Assembly (NCBI GenBank): GCA_030037105.1
Contig: JASHRY010000202.1
Location: 1-34,802, forward strand
Reading direction: 5' to 3'
Length of the DNA: 34,802 bases
Source of the DNA: Xanthobacteraceae bacterium
GTDB lineage: Bacteria > Pseudomonadota > Alphaproteobacteria > Rhizobiales > Xanthobacteraceae
This document shows positions 9,593 to 17,353 of the stretch, piece by piece. The number at the start of each line of letters is the position of its first letter. Position 1 is the first letter of the stretch. The notes beneath the pieces were generated by a model that worked only from the letters and a program-made list of their open reading frames with translations, did not search any database and had not been told where the DNA came from. The translations under genes were made by a program, and so were the position numbers.

Positions 9593-10822
9593 CTACTTGT
9601 CGCCTTCGTCAGCTTCACCGCCCTCGCCTTCGAGCGCCAACACTTGGCTGCGGCGCACGATCTCGACTAGCTTGTCCTGCGGCGTCAACCGGATCGGATC
9701 GGCCACGAGCTTGAACCCGGCCTTGCGCGCAGCGTCGAGCGCAGCGGCGTAGAGTGCCCGAGCGGCGGCGCGGTCGATTTTCAGATCATCGATGCCGCCG
9801 TCGGCATGCACGAGCTCGAACGGCGCCCGGCCTTCGCAGACGAGGTCACAGCGCGAGCGCAGCGCGTAGCCGCACGCATCCTGTTCAGCCAGCGCGACAA
9901 GCCCGAGCGCCGCGAGGAGCGTGCGCGCCGCGGCGTCACGTTCGCCGCCGCCGAAGCCGAGCCGACGCAGACCAGCGAAGCTCAGCACAGCGGTGTGCTC
10001 AACGTAGTCACAGGTAATGCCGAGCGGGTGGACGGTCGGCGCAATGTTGCCGTGGTTAATCTCCGAAGGCCGCACCTGCTTGGCGTTCCTGCCGGCGCGT
10101 TCCTTGACGACATCCCACCCTTGGGAGCCCTTGAACACTTCGACTCTGCGCAGCACGCCGAGCGGGTCGATGCGGCTGCCGGTGCGCCGGCCCGAAGTGC
10201 GCACCTCGACTTCCCCGGTGCGTGCGTCCGTCGGACCATCCTCCACCGGCACGTCCACGGCGATGATCTCCGACACCAAACAGCGGGGAAATTTGGCGCC
10301 AAGTCCGCCGCCTTCGCCCGTGGAGTACCAGGCGCCCAGCAGCAGCGCGGTGGGTGATGTCTCCAGCAGCGCCGTCGCATCGCCCGGCTTGGCCTCGGCA
10401 AGGCGGATGCCGAGCTCGCTTTTCATGAAGGGCTGGCCATCGAGCGAGCTGTCGCGAAGAATGGCGTCGTACACCCGATGCGGCGCTTCGAGCGACGTGA
10501 TTTCAGTGATGCCGGAGAGCCCAGCGCCGCGGAAATCGACAGTCACATACGGCAGCGCGATCACGCCTTGGCGCACCGCGGCGAGCAGAGCTTCCTCGAG
10601 CCTGTTGGCTTGGCTCTGCACGCTATCGACCAGCACGCACCACGCCTCGCGGCCATTGAGACGCCGTCGTTCGAACACATGGCGCGGTCCTTGGCCGCGC
10701 CGTTCCTCCGGATAGGTGGATGGAAAAATCTTATCGTTCTTTCCCCCAACCGGTTGCAAAGCTTGCTTTCTGCGGAGCGCCGCATCCTGTTCGACGGCGC
10801 GCACGAGTGCTGCGTATTCCAT
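9593..10822 (-). CDS. csb1: Type I-U Csb1 (GSU0053 family; Cas7-like backbone protein)
   Basis: A 409-residue Cas7-type RAMP protein expected to form the crRNA-binding backbone of the effector complex. Family features: MEYAALVRAVEQDAALRRKQ, LQPVGGKNDKIFPSTYP, then CVLVDSVQSQANRLEEALL and the PHRVYDAILRDS segment. The C-terminal tail is acidic (EGEGGEADEGDK). The frame is open to 10894, but the start at 10822 is preferred: it has AGGGA about eight bases upstream, and homologues begin at this MEYxxL segment. It is the first gene of the cassette; its promoter must lie in 10823-11177. No partner cas1/cas2/cas4 follows or precedes it. Confidence 0.92.
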   Translation of the reverse strand: MEYAALVRAVEQDAALRRKQALQPVGGKNDKIFPSTYPEERRGQGPRHVFERRRLNGREAWCVLVDSVQSQANRLEEALLAAVRQGVIALPYVTVDFRGAGLSGITEITSLEAPHRVYDAILRDSSLDGQPFMKSELGIRLAEAKPGDATALLETSPTALLLGAWYSTGEGGGLGAKFPRCLVSEIIAVDVPVEDGPTDARTGEVEVRTSGRRTGSRIDPLGVLRRVEVFKGSQGWDVVKERAGRNAKQVRPSEINHGNIAPTVHPLGITCDYVEHTAVLSFAGLRRLGFGGGERDAAARTLLAALGLVALAEQDACGYALRSRCDLVCEGRAPFELVHADGGIDDLKIDRAAARALYAAALDAARKAGFKLVADPIRLTPQDKLVEIVRRSQVLALEGEGGEADEGDK

Positions 10823-10933
10823 TGTATCTTTCCCTTGAGAACCGTTTCGCAAGAGGCCTAGCCAAGAACAAATCGAATTGATCGTCTCGGCCAAGAAATT
10901 CTGTGTTGTTACACACGAAGCCTGACAGACAGA

Positions 10934-10969
10934 GCTTCAATGAGGCCGCGGCTTCATAGGGCCGCGAAG
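10934..10969 (+). CRISPR. Solitary CRISPR-repeat-like sequence (36 bp), no array
   Basis: The 36 bases begin GCTTCAATGAGGCCGCGGC and end GGGCCGCGAAG. A perfect 6-bp stem, CGCGGC with GCCGCG, encloses an 8-base loop (TTCATAGG), and outer CTTC can pair with GAAG. Length, the TTCAATGAGGCCGCGGC opening and the GC-rich hairpin are as I remember alphaproteobacterial type I repeats. I found no second copy in the window, so there is no spacer array here. It lies 111 bp upstream of csb1. It may be the last trace of a lost array, or a repeat-derived RNA or regulatory element. It could also be a chance hairpin. Confidence 0.5.
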
Positions 10970-11030
10970 TCAGGTTCGACCGCAATTCCAATATGACCCC
11001 CCATGATGCCATGAAAAGTTTTATATAATA

Positions 11031-11104
11031 GAAACGGTAGACGCACTGGACTTGAGGATCCAGCGCCCCCAAGGGCAATGTCGGTTCGAATCCGACCAGC
11101 GTCA
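11031..11104 (+). pseudogene. 5'-truncated tRNA-Leu (GAG-like) remnant
   Basis: The segment shows the D-loop string GGTAGACGCACTGGA, an anticodon arm CTGGA/TCCAG around CTTGAGGA (GAG), a class II variable arm (GCCCCCAAGGGC) and a perfect T arm (GTCGG-TTCGAAT-CCGAC, 11080-11096). It then has CAGCGTC as the 3' acceptor strand. The pairing 5' acceptor strand (GACGCTG) and the first half of the D stem are absent; the sequence upstream is AT-rich and unrelated. The anticodon loop has 8 bases instead of 7, and the 3' end reads CAC rather than CCA. It is therefore probably non-functional. 3' fragments of tRNA genes are classical scars of integrative elements. Confidence 0.65.
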
Positions 11105-11177
11105 CATTAAATATAACAGCCATATGCGTTCGGTCTACGACCAATGACGTTTTTGAAACAAACTGTTCCTGCGATCT

Positions 11178-11834
11178 CTAAATCCCAGTTGCGTCTCTGC
11201 GGCAAAATCCTTTAGCGAAGAGATAAAGCTCGGCCGACTCGCTGCGGCTTGCCGGCGGCTTGACGTGCTTGACGCTGGTAAAATCGCGCTTGAGCGCGGA
11301 GAGGAGAGCCGCTTCGGTGCCGCCTTGCAGCACCTTGCAGAGGAAGCTTCCGCCTTCGGCGAGCACCTCGCGGGCGAAATGCGCGGCCGCCTCGGCGAGC
11401 GCCATGATGCGCAGGTGATCGGTCTGGCGATGGCCCGTGGCGTTGGCCGCCATGTCGGAGAGCACAACGTCGGCCTTGCCGCCGAGCAACGCCTTGAGTC
11501 GCCGCGGAGCGGCTTCGTCAAGAAAGTCGAGCTTGAGGAATTCGACTCCCGCGATCGGCTTCATGTCGAGAAGGTCGATGGCGATCACGCGCCCATTCGC
11601 TTCGATCCGCCGTGCAGCGACCTCGCTCCAGCCGCCGGGCGCCGCGCCGAGATCGACCACCCGCGCCCCCGGCTTGAGGAGGCGATATTTGTCGTCGATC
11701 TCAACGAGCTTGTAGGCCGCGCGGGAGCGAAGGCCCTCGCGTTTCGCGCGCGCCACATAGGGATCGCTGATCTGGCGTTCGAGCCAGGCACGCGAGGACG
11801 GCGTCCGCCGCTTCTCCCGCTTGAGCTTCGCCAT
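11178..11834 (-). CDS. rlmE: 23S rRNA (uridine-2'-O-)-methyltransferase RlmE (FtsJ/RrmJ)
   Basis: A 218-residue SAM-dependent methyltransferase that 2'-O-methylates U2552 (E. coli numbering) of 23S rRNA in the 50S subunit. The SAM-binding motif DLGAAPGGWS is at 61-70. The K-D-K-E catalytic tetrad can be placed at K42 (in RSRAAYKL), D127 (in LSDMAANATG), K167 (in LCKVLQG) and E202 (in SESAELYLFAKG). The usual SDMAPN motif reads SDMAAN here, a mild deviation. Length is normal. Its ATG lies 7 bp after the ppx stop, so ppx and rlmE form an operon. The stop is 74 bp from the tRNA-Leu remnant. Confidence 0.95.
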   Translation of the reverse strand: MAKLKREKRRTPSSRAWLERQISDPYVARAKREGLRSRAAYKLVEIDDKYRLLKPGARVVDLGAAPGGWSEVAARRIEANGRVIAIDLLDMKPIAGVEFLKLDFLDEAAPRRLKALLGGKADVVLSDMAANATGHRQTDHLRIMALAEAAAHFAREVLAEGGSFLCKVLQGGTEAALLSALKRDFTSVKHVKPPASRSESAELYLFAKGFCRRDATGI

Positions 11835-11841
11835 GACCCGA

Positions 11842-12960
11842 TCAGGCTTCCCCCCACGCGCCGTCTTCGCGCATCATCTCGACCAGCATGCCCTCGCGCA
11901 GGCCGCGGTCGGCGACGCGCAGCCGCGTGCAGGGAAAAGCGCGGCGGATGGCGTCGAGGATGGCGCAGCCGGCGAGGACGAGATCGGCGCGTTCGGCGCC
12001 GATGCAGGGATTGGCCGCGCGTTCGTCAAAGCTCATGGCCATGAGCTGCGCCACCACGCGCGATATCTCCTCGTCGGACAGCCAGCAGCCGTCGACGCGC
12101 CGGCGATCGTAGCGCCTGAGATTCAAGAACACTCCGGCGATCGTGGTCACCGTGCCAGACGTGCCGAGCATATGGAAGCCGTCGAGGTCGCGGCGCTGTG
12201 CGGCGGCAAAGTCGTCGACGAAGGCGGCGACCTCTTCGACCATGGCGTCGTAGATGGCGCGCGGCACCACGGTGCCGCCGTAACGCTCGGCAAGGGTGAC
12301 GACCCCGACCGGCAGCGAGGTCCAGCCGATGATGTCCGGCCGCGGCGGCCCGCGCCGAACTCCGTTCGGCCGGCCGAGCCGCACCAGTTCGGACGACCCG
12401 CCGCCGATATCAAAGAGGATCACGCCGGCGGCTGCGGGATCGACCAGCTCCGTGCAACCGGTCGCCGCCAGTCTCGCCTCGGTCGCGGAATCGATGATCT
12501 CGAGTTCGAGGCCGACCGCCTCGGCGACACGGGCGCGGAACGCCTCGCCGTTCTCGGCCGCGCGACAGGCTTCTGTCGCAATGAGCCGCGCGCGCCCGAC
12601 GCCGCGTGCGCGCATCTTGTCGCGACACACTTGGAGCGCCTCGACCGCGCGCGTGATCGCCGCCTCGCTGATGCGGCGCGAGGCGACGACTCCCTCGCCG
12701 AGGCGAATGATACGGGAGAACGCATCGACGACGCGGAAACCATCTGCGGTCGGGCGGGCGATCAGCAGCCGGCAATTGTTCGTGCCGAGGTCGAGCGCGG
12801 CATAGGTTCCGCCGGCAAGCTCGTTCACGTGCGCTTGCCGATCATCGCGCCGGAGGCCACCGCCGCGGATGCCGTACGGTGTTCGACGCGCCCATCGCGA
12901 GCGCCGTCGCGACGCCCCATGGCCGTCGCGGCCGCCGGTCGGCGGGACCTCCGCGTTCAT
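11842..12960 (-). CDS. ppx: Exopolyphosphatase / pppGpp phosphohydrolase (Ppx/GppA)
   Basis: A 372-residue ASKHA-fold phosphatase that removes terminal phosphate from polyphosphate or pppGpp. The phosphate-1 loop is YAALDLGTNNCRLLIARP, followed by FSRIIRLGEGV, IATEACRAAENG, the second phosphate loop ILFDIGGGSSELV and the later GTSGTVTT motif. The protein is the short alphaproteobacterial form without the C-terminal HD extension of E. coli Ppx. The start is uncertain: ATG 12960 has AGGA about ten bases upstream and gives a 50-residue Arg-rich leader before the fold; GTG 12828 (VNELAGG) would remove it. It is divergent from the molybdenum hydroxylase gene; 198 bp (12961-13158) separate them and I could not assign promoters there. 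Confidence 0.93.
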   Translation of the reverse strand: MNAEVPPTGGRDGHGASRRRSRWARRTPYGIRGGGLRRDDRQAHVNELAGGTYAALDLGTNNCRLLIARPTADGFRVVDAFSRIIRLGEGVVASRRISEAAITRAVEALQVCRDKMRARGVGRARLIATEACRAAENGEAFRARVAEAVGLELEIIDSATEARLAATGCTELVDPAAAGVILFDIGGGSSELVRLGRPNGVRRGPPRPDIIGWTSLPVGVVTLAERYGGTVVPRAIYDAMVEEVAAFVDDFAAAQRRDLDGFHMLGTSGTVTTIAGVFLNLRRYDRRRVDGCWLSDEEISRVVAQLMAMSFDERAANPCIGAERADLVLAGCAILDAIRRAFPCTRLRVADRGLREGMLVEMMREDGAWGEA

Positions 12961-13158
12961 CCATACCGTCCTGCCGCGCCGGAGCTGAGGCCGCTCAACG
13001 GCTGCGGATCCTGTTCAAGCTCAAATCAGGCAAAGTGTATCAGTCGTCGGCTGCAGGGCCAATACTGTGCGCGATCTGCCTACAAGCCATGCCCGCGCCC
13101 AGCTTGTCGCGCTCCGGCAACTCCCTTATCTGACCACAAGAGGTTTAGGGATTCGGCC

Positions 13159-15573
13159 ATGAATTTGCACCAGCCTGCCGACGGGCGGGCGGAGAGTTTA
13201 GCCGCGGGCGACGTGGCCGCGGAAAGATTGGCGGTTGAGAAATTTGCCGTCGGGCAGTCGGCGCCGCGCAGCGAGGACCCGATGTTGCTGCGCGGACAAG
13301 GCCGCTACACCGACGACTTCAACTTCCCCGGCCAGGCCTATGCGGTGCTAGTACGCAGCCGTAACGCGCACGGCATCATCCGCGCCATCGACTGCGATGT
13401 TGCGCGGAAAATGCCGGGCGTGCTCGGTATCTACACCGCCGCCGATCTCGACGGCTATGGCCCGCTCAAATGCGTCGTGCCGTTCAAGAATCGCGACGGT
13501 TCGCCGATGCGCAAGCCATGGCGTGGGGCCTTGGCAAAGGACAAGGTGCGCTATGTCGGCGACCCGGTCGCCTGCATCGTCGCCGAGACGGTGCTCGCCG
13601 CCAAGGACGCGGCCGAAGCGGTCGAGATCGAGATCGAACCCCTCCCCGCGGTCATTTCGGCCGAACAAGCCGCGCGCGATGGCGCCCCGCTCCTCTACGA
13701 GGACGTCCCCGGCAACGTTGCGCTCGATTATCATTATGGCGACGCGGAGGCGGTCAAAGCCGCGTTTGCGACCGCGGCCCACGTCACGCGATTGAAGCTC
13801 GTCAACAGCCGCGTGGTCGTCAACGCCATGGAGCCGCGCGCCGCGCTTGCCGCTTATGACGGCGCCCGCTTCACATTGTACGTGGGCTCGCAGGGCGTGG
13901 TCGGCATGCGCGCCAACCTCGCCGAGGCGCTCGGCGTCGACGCCAAGGCCGTGCGCGTCATCACCGGCCAGGTCGGCGGCTCGTTCGGCATGAAGGCAGC
14001 GATGTTTCCCGAATATATCTGTGTGCTGCACGCCGCGCGCGCTTTGGGCCGGCCGGTGAAGTGGACCGACGAACGCTCCGGAAGCTTCGTCTCCGACAGC
14101 CATGGTCGCGATCACGAGGTCACCGGCGAACTCGCATTGGCGGAAGACGGCGCCTTCCTCGCGGTGCGCATCACCTGCCTCGCCGACATGGGCGCATTTC
14201 TTTCGCCGATGGGACCGTTCCCGGGAACGCTCAATATCGTGAAGAACGTGCAGGGCATGTACCAAACCCCGCTGATCGAAGTCTCATCCAAATGCGTGTT
14301 CACCAACACCTCGCAGATCGGCCCCTATCGCGGCGCTGGCCGGCCCGAAGGCAATTACTTCATGGAAAGAATGATCGATATCGCCGCCGCCGAAATGGGC
14401 ATCGATCGCCTCGCGCTCCGCCGGCGCAATCAGATTCGCCCTCAGGACCTGCCGTACAAAACGGCGTCCGCCGTGACCTATGACAGCGGCGACTTCGCCG
14501 CGCTGATGAAGCAGGCATTCGAACTCGCCGACGGCAAAGGCTTTGCCAGCCGCAAGCGCGACAGCCGCAGGCGCGGCAAGCTGCGCGGCCTCGGCATCGG
14601 TAATTTTCTGGAAGTCACCGCGCCGCCGTCGAAGGAGCTGGCCGCCGTGGCCTTCAACGCCGATGGCACGGTCATGCTCACGACCGGTACGCTCGATTTC
14701 GGCATGGGTCATGCCACGCCGTTCGCGCAAGTGTTGAGCGAGAAACTCGGCATTCCGTTCGAGAAGATCTCGCTCGTCCAGGGCGACAGCGACCGGCTCA
14801 TCATCGGCGGCGGCAGCGGCGGCTCGAAATCGCTCATGCACAGCGGCACCGCGATCGTGGAAGCTGCAGCCAAAGTCATCGAGAAGGGCAAGGAGATCGC
14901 GAGCCACGTGCTCGAAGCGGCCGTCGCCGATATCGACTTCAGCCATGGCCGCTTCGTCATCGCCGGCACGGACCGTGCCATCTCGATCATGGAGCTGGCG
15001 CGGCGGCTGCACAACGGCGGCGCCAAGTTGCCTGCGGACGCACCGCAATCGCTCAACGTGACGCATGTGAGCGAAGGACCCGGCGCCGCGACCTTTCCCA
15101 ATGGCTGCCACATCGCCGAGGTCGAAGTCGATCCCGAGACCGGCGCAGTCGAAGTGCTGAAATATGCTTGCGTCAACGACTTCGGCAACATCGTCAACCC
15201 GCTGATCGTCGCCGGCCAGCTCCACGGCGGCGTGGTGCAGGGCATCGGCCAGGCGCTTATGGAAATGACGATCTACGACGGCGACGGACAATTGCTCACC
15301 GGCTCGTTCATGGACTACGCCCTGCCGCGCGCGGCCGATGTGCCGTCATTCGTTCTTGCCGAACACCCCGTGCCCGCGAAGACCAATCCGCTCGGCGTCA
15401 AGGGCTGCGGCGAAGCCGGTTGCGCCGGCGCGCTGACTTCGGTGATGAACGCGGTCATCGACGCGCTCGCCGATCGCGGCGTCCGTCATCTCGATATGCC
15501 GTTGACGCCGTTTCGCATCTGGCAGGCGCTTCGCGAAGCGGGCGGGCACGGCGCCGGGCATTCCACCCGATGA
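13159..15573 (+). CDS. Molybdenum hydroxylase large subunit (xanthine dehydrogenase / form II CoxL family)
   Basis: An 804-residue molybdopterin-binding subunit. Domain order is aldehyde oxidase/xanthine dehydrogenase a/b hammerhead (about 40-165) and then the Mo-binding domains. Mo-cofactor motifs: GQVGGSFGMK (270-279), PYRGAGRPE (389-397) and the catalytic glutamate in KGCGEAG (about E752). The active-site loop is the form II type (AYRGAGR-like) and not the AYRCSFR of true CO dehydrogenase, so it should hydroxylate an organic substrate such as an aldehyde or N-heterocycle. Such enzymes need an FAD subunit (CoxM) and a 2Fe-2S subunit (CoxS), and neither is in the window. The frame is open back to 11821 through ppx, but ATG 13159 with GGTTTAGGG upstream matches the homologous N-terminus. 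It overlaps the MFS gene by ATGA. Confidence 0.9.
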   Translation: MNLHQPADGRAESLAAGDVAAERLAVEKFAVGQSAPRSEDPMLLRGQGRYTDDFNFPGQAYAVLVRSRNAHGIIRAIDCDVARKMPGVLGIYTAADLDGYGPLKCVVPFKNRDGSPMRKPWRGALAKDKVRYVGDPVACIVAETVLAAKDAAEAVEIEIEPLPAVISAEQAARDGAPLLYEDVPGNVALDYHYGDAEAVKAAFATAAHVTRLKLVNSRVVVNAMEPRAALAAYDGARFTLYVGSQGVVGMRANLAEALGVDAKAVRVITGQVGGSFGMKAAMFPEYICVLHAARALGRPVKWTDERSGSFVSDSHGRDHEVTGELALAEDGAFLAVRITCLADMGAFLSPMGPFPGTLNIVKNVQGMYQTPLIEVSSKCVFTNTSQIGPYRGAGRPEGNYFMERMIDIAAAEMGIDRLALRRRNQIRPQDLPYKTASAVTYDSGDFAALMKQAFELADGKGFASRKRDSRRRGKLRGLGIGNFLEVTAPPSKELAAVAFNADGTVMLTTGTLDFGMGHATPFAQVLSEKLGIPFEKISLVQGDSDRLIIGGGSGGSKSLMHSGTAIVEAAAKVIEKGKEIASHVLEAAVADIDFSHGRFVIAGTDRAISIMELARRLHNGGAKLPADAPQSLNVTHVSEGPGAATFPNGCHIAEVEVDPETGAVEVLKYACVNDFGNIVNPLIVAGQLHGGVVQGIGQALMEMTIYDGDGQLLTGSFMDYALPRAADVPSFVLAEHPVPAKTNPLGVKGCGEAGCAGALTSVMNAVIDALADRGVRHLDMPLTPFRIWQALREAGGHGAGHSTR

Positions 15574-16802
15574 CGCAAGCCGTTTCCGTCCCCGCACGCC
15601 GGTTGAGCGAATTGCGGCTAGTCGCGCCTATTTGTGCGGCGCACTTCTTGAGCCATTACTACATGATCATGTTGGCGCCACTGTTTGCGTTCGTGCGCGC
15701 CGATTACGGCGTGAGCTACATTGATCTCGGGCTTGCGCTCACCGCTTTCAATTTGGTCTCGGCCGCGCTGCAGACGCCGACGGGCTTCTTGGTCGATCGG
15801 TTCGGGCCGCGCTTCGTGCTGATCGCCGGCGTGGCGCTCGGCACCGTCGCGTTTGCGATCGCGGGCATCGTCCATTCCTTCGCCGTGTTCGTCGCTATGT
15901 ATGCGCTCGCCGGGCTCGGCAACACGGTGTATCATCCGGCCGATTATTCGCTTTTGTCGGATCACAGCGCACCGACGCGGCTCGGCCAGGTCTTCTCGTT
16001 TCACACCTTCGCCGGGATCCTCGGCTCGGCGGTTGCGCCGGGCACCCTGCTGGCGATGCAGAGTCGCTTCGGCTGGCGCGGCGCCTATATCGGCGCCGCC
16101 ATACTCGGCGCCATGGTGCTTCTCCTTCTGATCGCCCAGCGGCCGATCTCCGCCGCACCATCGACGGAGAAACGCCGCGTCAAAGCGCCGCCCGAGGACG
16201 GCGCTTTGCCAGGCGCCGATTCCGGCTGGCGGCTCCTGTTCTCGCCGCCCATCATTCTCAATCTGGGCTTCTTCGTTCTCATTTCGATCATGGGGGGACT
16301 CAACAGCTTTCTCGTGGTTGCGCTCGGCGCGCTTTATGGCACGACCGACACGCTCGCCAATGTGGCGCTGACCGGATTGCTGTTGATGAACGCGTTCGGC
16401 GTGTTGGTCGGCGGCGTGCTCGCCTCGCGCACCTCGCGTCATGCCGCGGTCGCCGGCTTCGGTCTCGCTCTCGCCGGCATCGTGACCGCCCTCGTCGGCG
16501 TCATCGACTTTTCCTCCTTTGCGCTCGTCCTCATGACATCGCTGTCCGGTTTCTTCGTTGGTGTAACTCCGCCTTCGCGCGACCTCCTGGTGCGCGCGGC
16601 AACGCCGCAGGGCGCGTTCGGACGCGTTTTCGGTTTCGTGTCCACCGGCTTCAACATCGGGTCGGCAATCGCGCCGACGATCTACGGAACGTTCATGGAC
16701 CGCGGCGAGCCGCGCGACGTGTTCCTGTTCTCGGCGGCCTGCAGCATCCTCTGCATCGGCACGGTGGTCTTCGGAGTCTCCCGCCAGGCGCAGCAACGCT
16801 GA
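15570..16802 (+). CDS. MFS transporter
   Basis: A 410-residue, probably 12-helix inner-membrane carrier. The N-half has GFLVDRFGPRFVL (motif A) and LGNTVYHPADYSLLSD, a segment of the type seen in FsR/fosmidomycin-resistance-like and oxalate/formate-type carriers. A hydrophilic loop (about residues 190-220) divides the two halves. The ATG overlaps the stop of the Mo hydroxylase gene (ATGA, 15570-15573), so the two are translationally coupled; the carrier may import the hydroxylase substrate or export its product. The substrate cannot be read from sequence. After the stop there is a 6-bp hairpin (AATTCC/GGAATT, 16822-16840) without a T-tract, a weak terminator candidate. The rest of 16803-17033 shows nothing I can name. 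Confidence 0.88.
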   Translation: MTQAVSVPARRLSELRLVAPICAAHFLSHYYMIMLAPLFAFVRADYGVSYIDLGLALTAFNLVSAALQTPTGFLVDRFGPRFVLIAGVALGTVAFAIAGIVHSFAVFVAMYALAGLGNTVYHPADYSLLSDHSAPTRLGQVFSFHTFAGILGSAVAPGTLLAMQSRFGWRGAYIGAAILGAMVLLLLIAQRPISAAPSTEKRRVKAPPEDGALPGADSGWRLLFSPPIILNLGFFVLISIMGGLNSFLVVALGALYGTTDTLANVALTGLLLMNAFGVLVGGVLASRTSRHAAVAGFGLALAGIVTALVGVIDFSSFALVLMTSLSGFFVGVTPPSRDLLVRAATPQGAFGRVFGFVSTGFNIGSAIAPTIYGTFMDRGEPRDVFLFSAACSILCIGTVVFGVSRQAQQR

Positions 16803-17033
16803 GCCGCGAATCTCGAATCCAAATTCCCGGCGCCGGAATTATCGATGCCGAAATCCTCGCGGAGTTTGTCATCGGGCCGGCAATGACCGCGAAGAGAAGT
16901 CAGGATCGGCGCCCGCGGGAGCTTGCCTTGCTTCGTTCTTCCGCTTAAATCTGCCGGTGATTTTCCTGCAAGATGCGGTCCGTGCAGTTTCAGCAAAAGA
17001 CGCGTTGCCCGACGTTCCGCCGCCGCCGCAATT

Positions 17034-17107
17034 TGGGGGATAGTTCAACGGTAGAACAGCGGACTCTGACTCCGTTAATCTAGGTTCGAATCCTAGTCCC
17101 CCAGCCA
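17034..17107 (+). tRNA. tRNA-Gln (anticodon CTG)
   Basis: Complete cloverleaf: acceptor TGGGGGA pairs with TCCCCCA, D stem GTTC/GAAC, anticodon stem GCGGA/TCCGT around loop CTCTGAC (anticodon CTG), T arm CTAGG-TTCGAAT-CCTAG, discriminator G and an encoded CCA. It reads glutamine codon CAG. No gene for another tRNA adjoins it. Confidence 0.97.
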
Positions 17108-17353
17108 AACGTAAAAATCACGTATAATCAACGAGTTATAAAAAGTAACAAGCGGCGAATTATAACGGTATCTTAATTTGACTTTTTGAGCGGTCGGACG
17201 CTCACCTCGCGCGCGTAAGGGCAACAGAACAGCTAACGCGAGCGGATCATGCCCGAGTGGCATCACGCCCGAACCAGACCAACCGAATTTCGCGTGATTG
17301 GCCATGGTCCGCTTCAACCACCGAACCAATCGACGAAGTGCCCGGAACGGCGT
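17108..17353. other. AT-rich intergenic stretch after tRNA-Gln
   Basis: About the first 80 bases after the tRNA are markedly AT-rich (GTATAATCAACGAGTTATAA and similar), unlike the surrounding genes; the remainder is ordinary. I see no integrase, no direct repeat of the tRNA 3' end and no credible gene here. Confidence 0.5.

Larger units (their letters stand above)
10823..11177. other. 355-bp non-coding junction upstream of the cas operon
   Basis: This stretch separates csb1 from rlmE. It holds a solitary CRISPR-repeat-like sequence (10934-10969) flanked by a loose inverted repeat (CCTGAC before, GTCAGG after), a short hairpin TGTGT-TGTT-ACACA near 10911-10924, an AT-rich segment with TATAAT at 11024-11029, and a 5'-truncated tRNA-Leu (11031-11104) followed by more AT-rich DNA. 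The base composition is clearly more AT-rich than the flanking genes. Apparent reading frames here read through the tRNA sequence (they show the GFEPT string typical of translated tRNA) and are not genes. Confidence 0.7.

Noticed and set aside
10731..11144. Small minus-strand protein containing GFEPTLPLG
   Set aside because: Spurious translation through the tRNA-Leu remnant and the csb1 leader.
11821..13158. N-terminal extension of the Mo hydroxylase frame by 446 residues
   Set aside because: It runs antisense through ppx, has no homology signal, and the family N-terminus starts at ATG 13159 with a ribosome site.
13159..15573. Aerobic CO dehydrogenase (CoxL form I)
   Set aside because: The active-site loop reads PYRGAGRPE, the form II type, and lacks the AYRCSFR of CO-oxidising enzymes; coxM and coxS are also absent.
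16869..17108. Small minus-strand protein containing GFEPRLTESE
   Set aside because: This is the well-known spurious translation of a tRNA gene, here tRNA-Gln.
17108..17353. Possible integration site at the tRNA-Gln 3' end
   Set aside because: The following DNA is AT-rich, but no integrase and no repeated copy of the tRNA end were found in the window.
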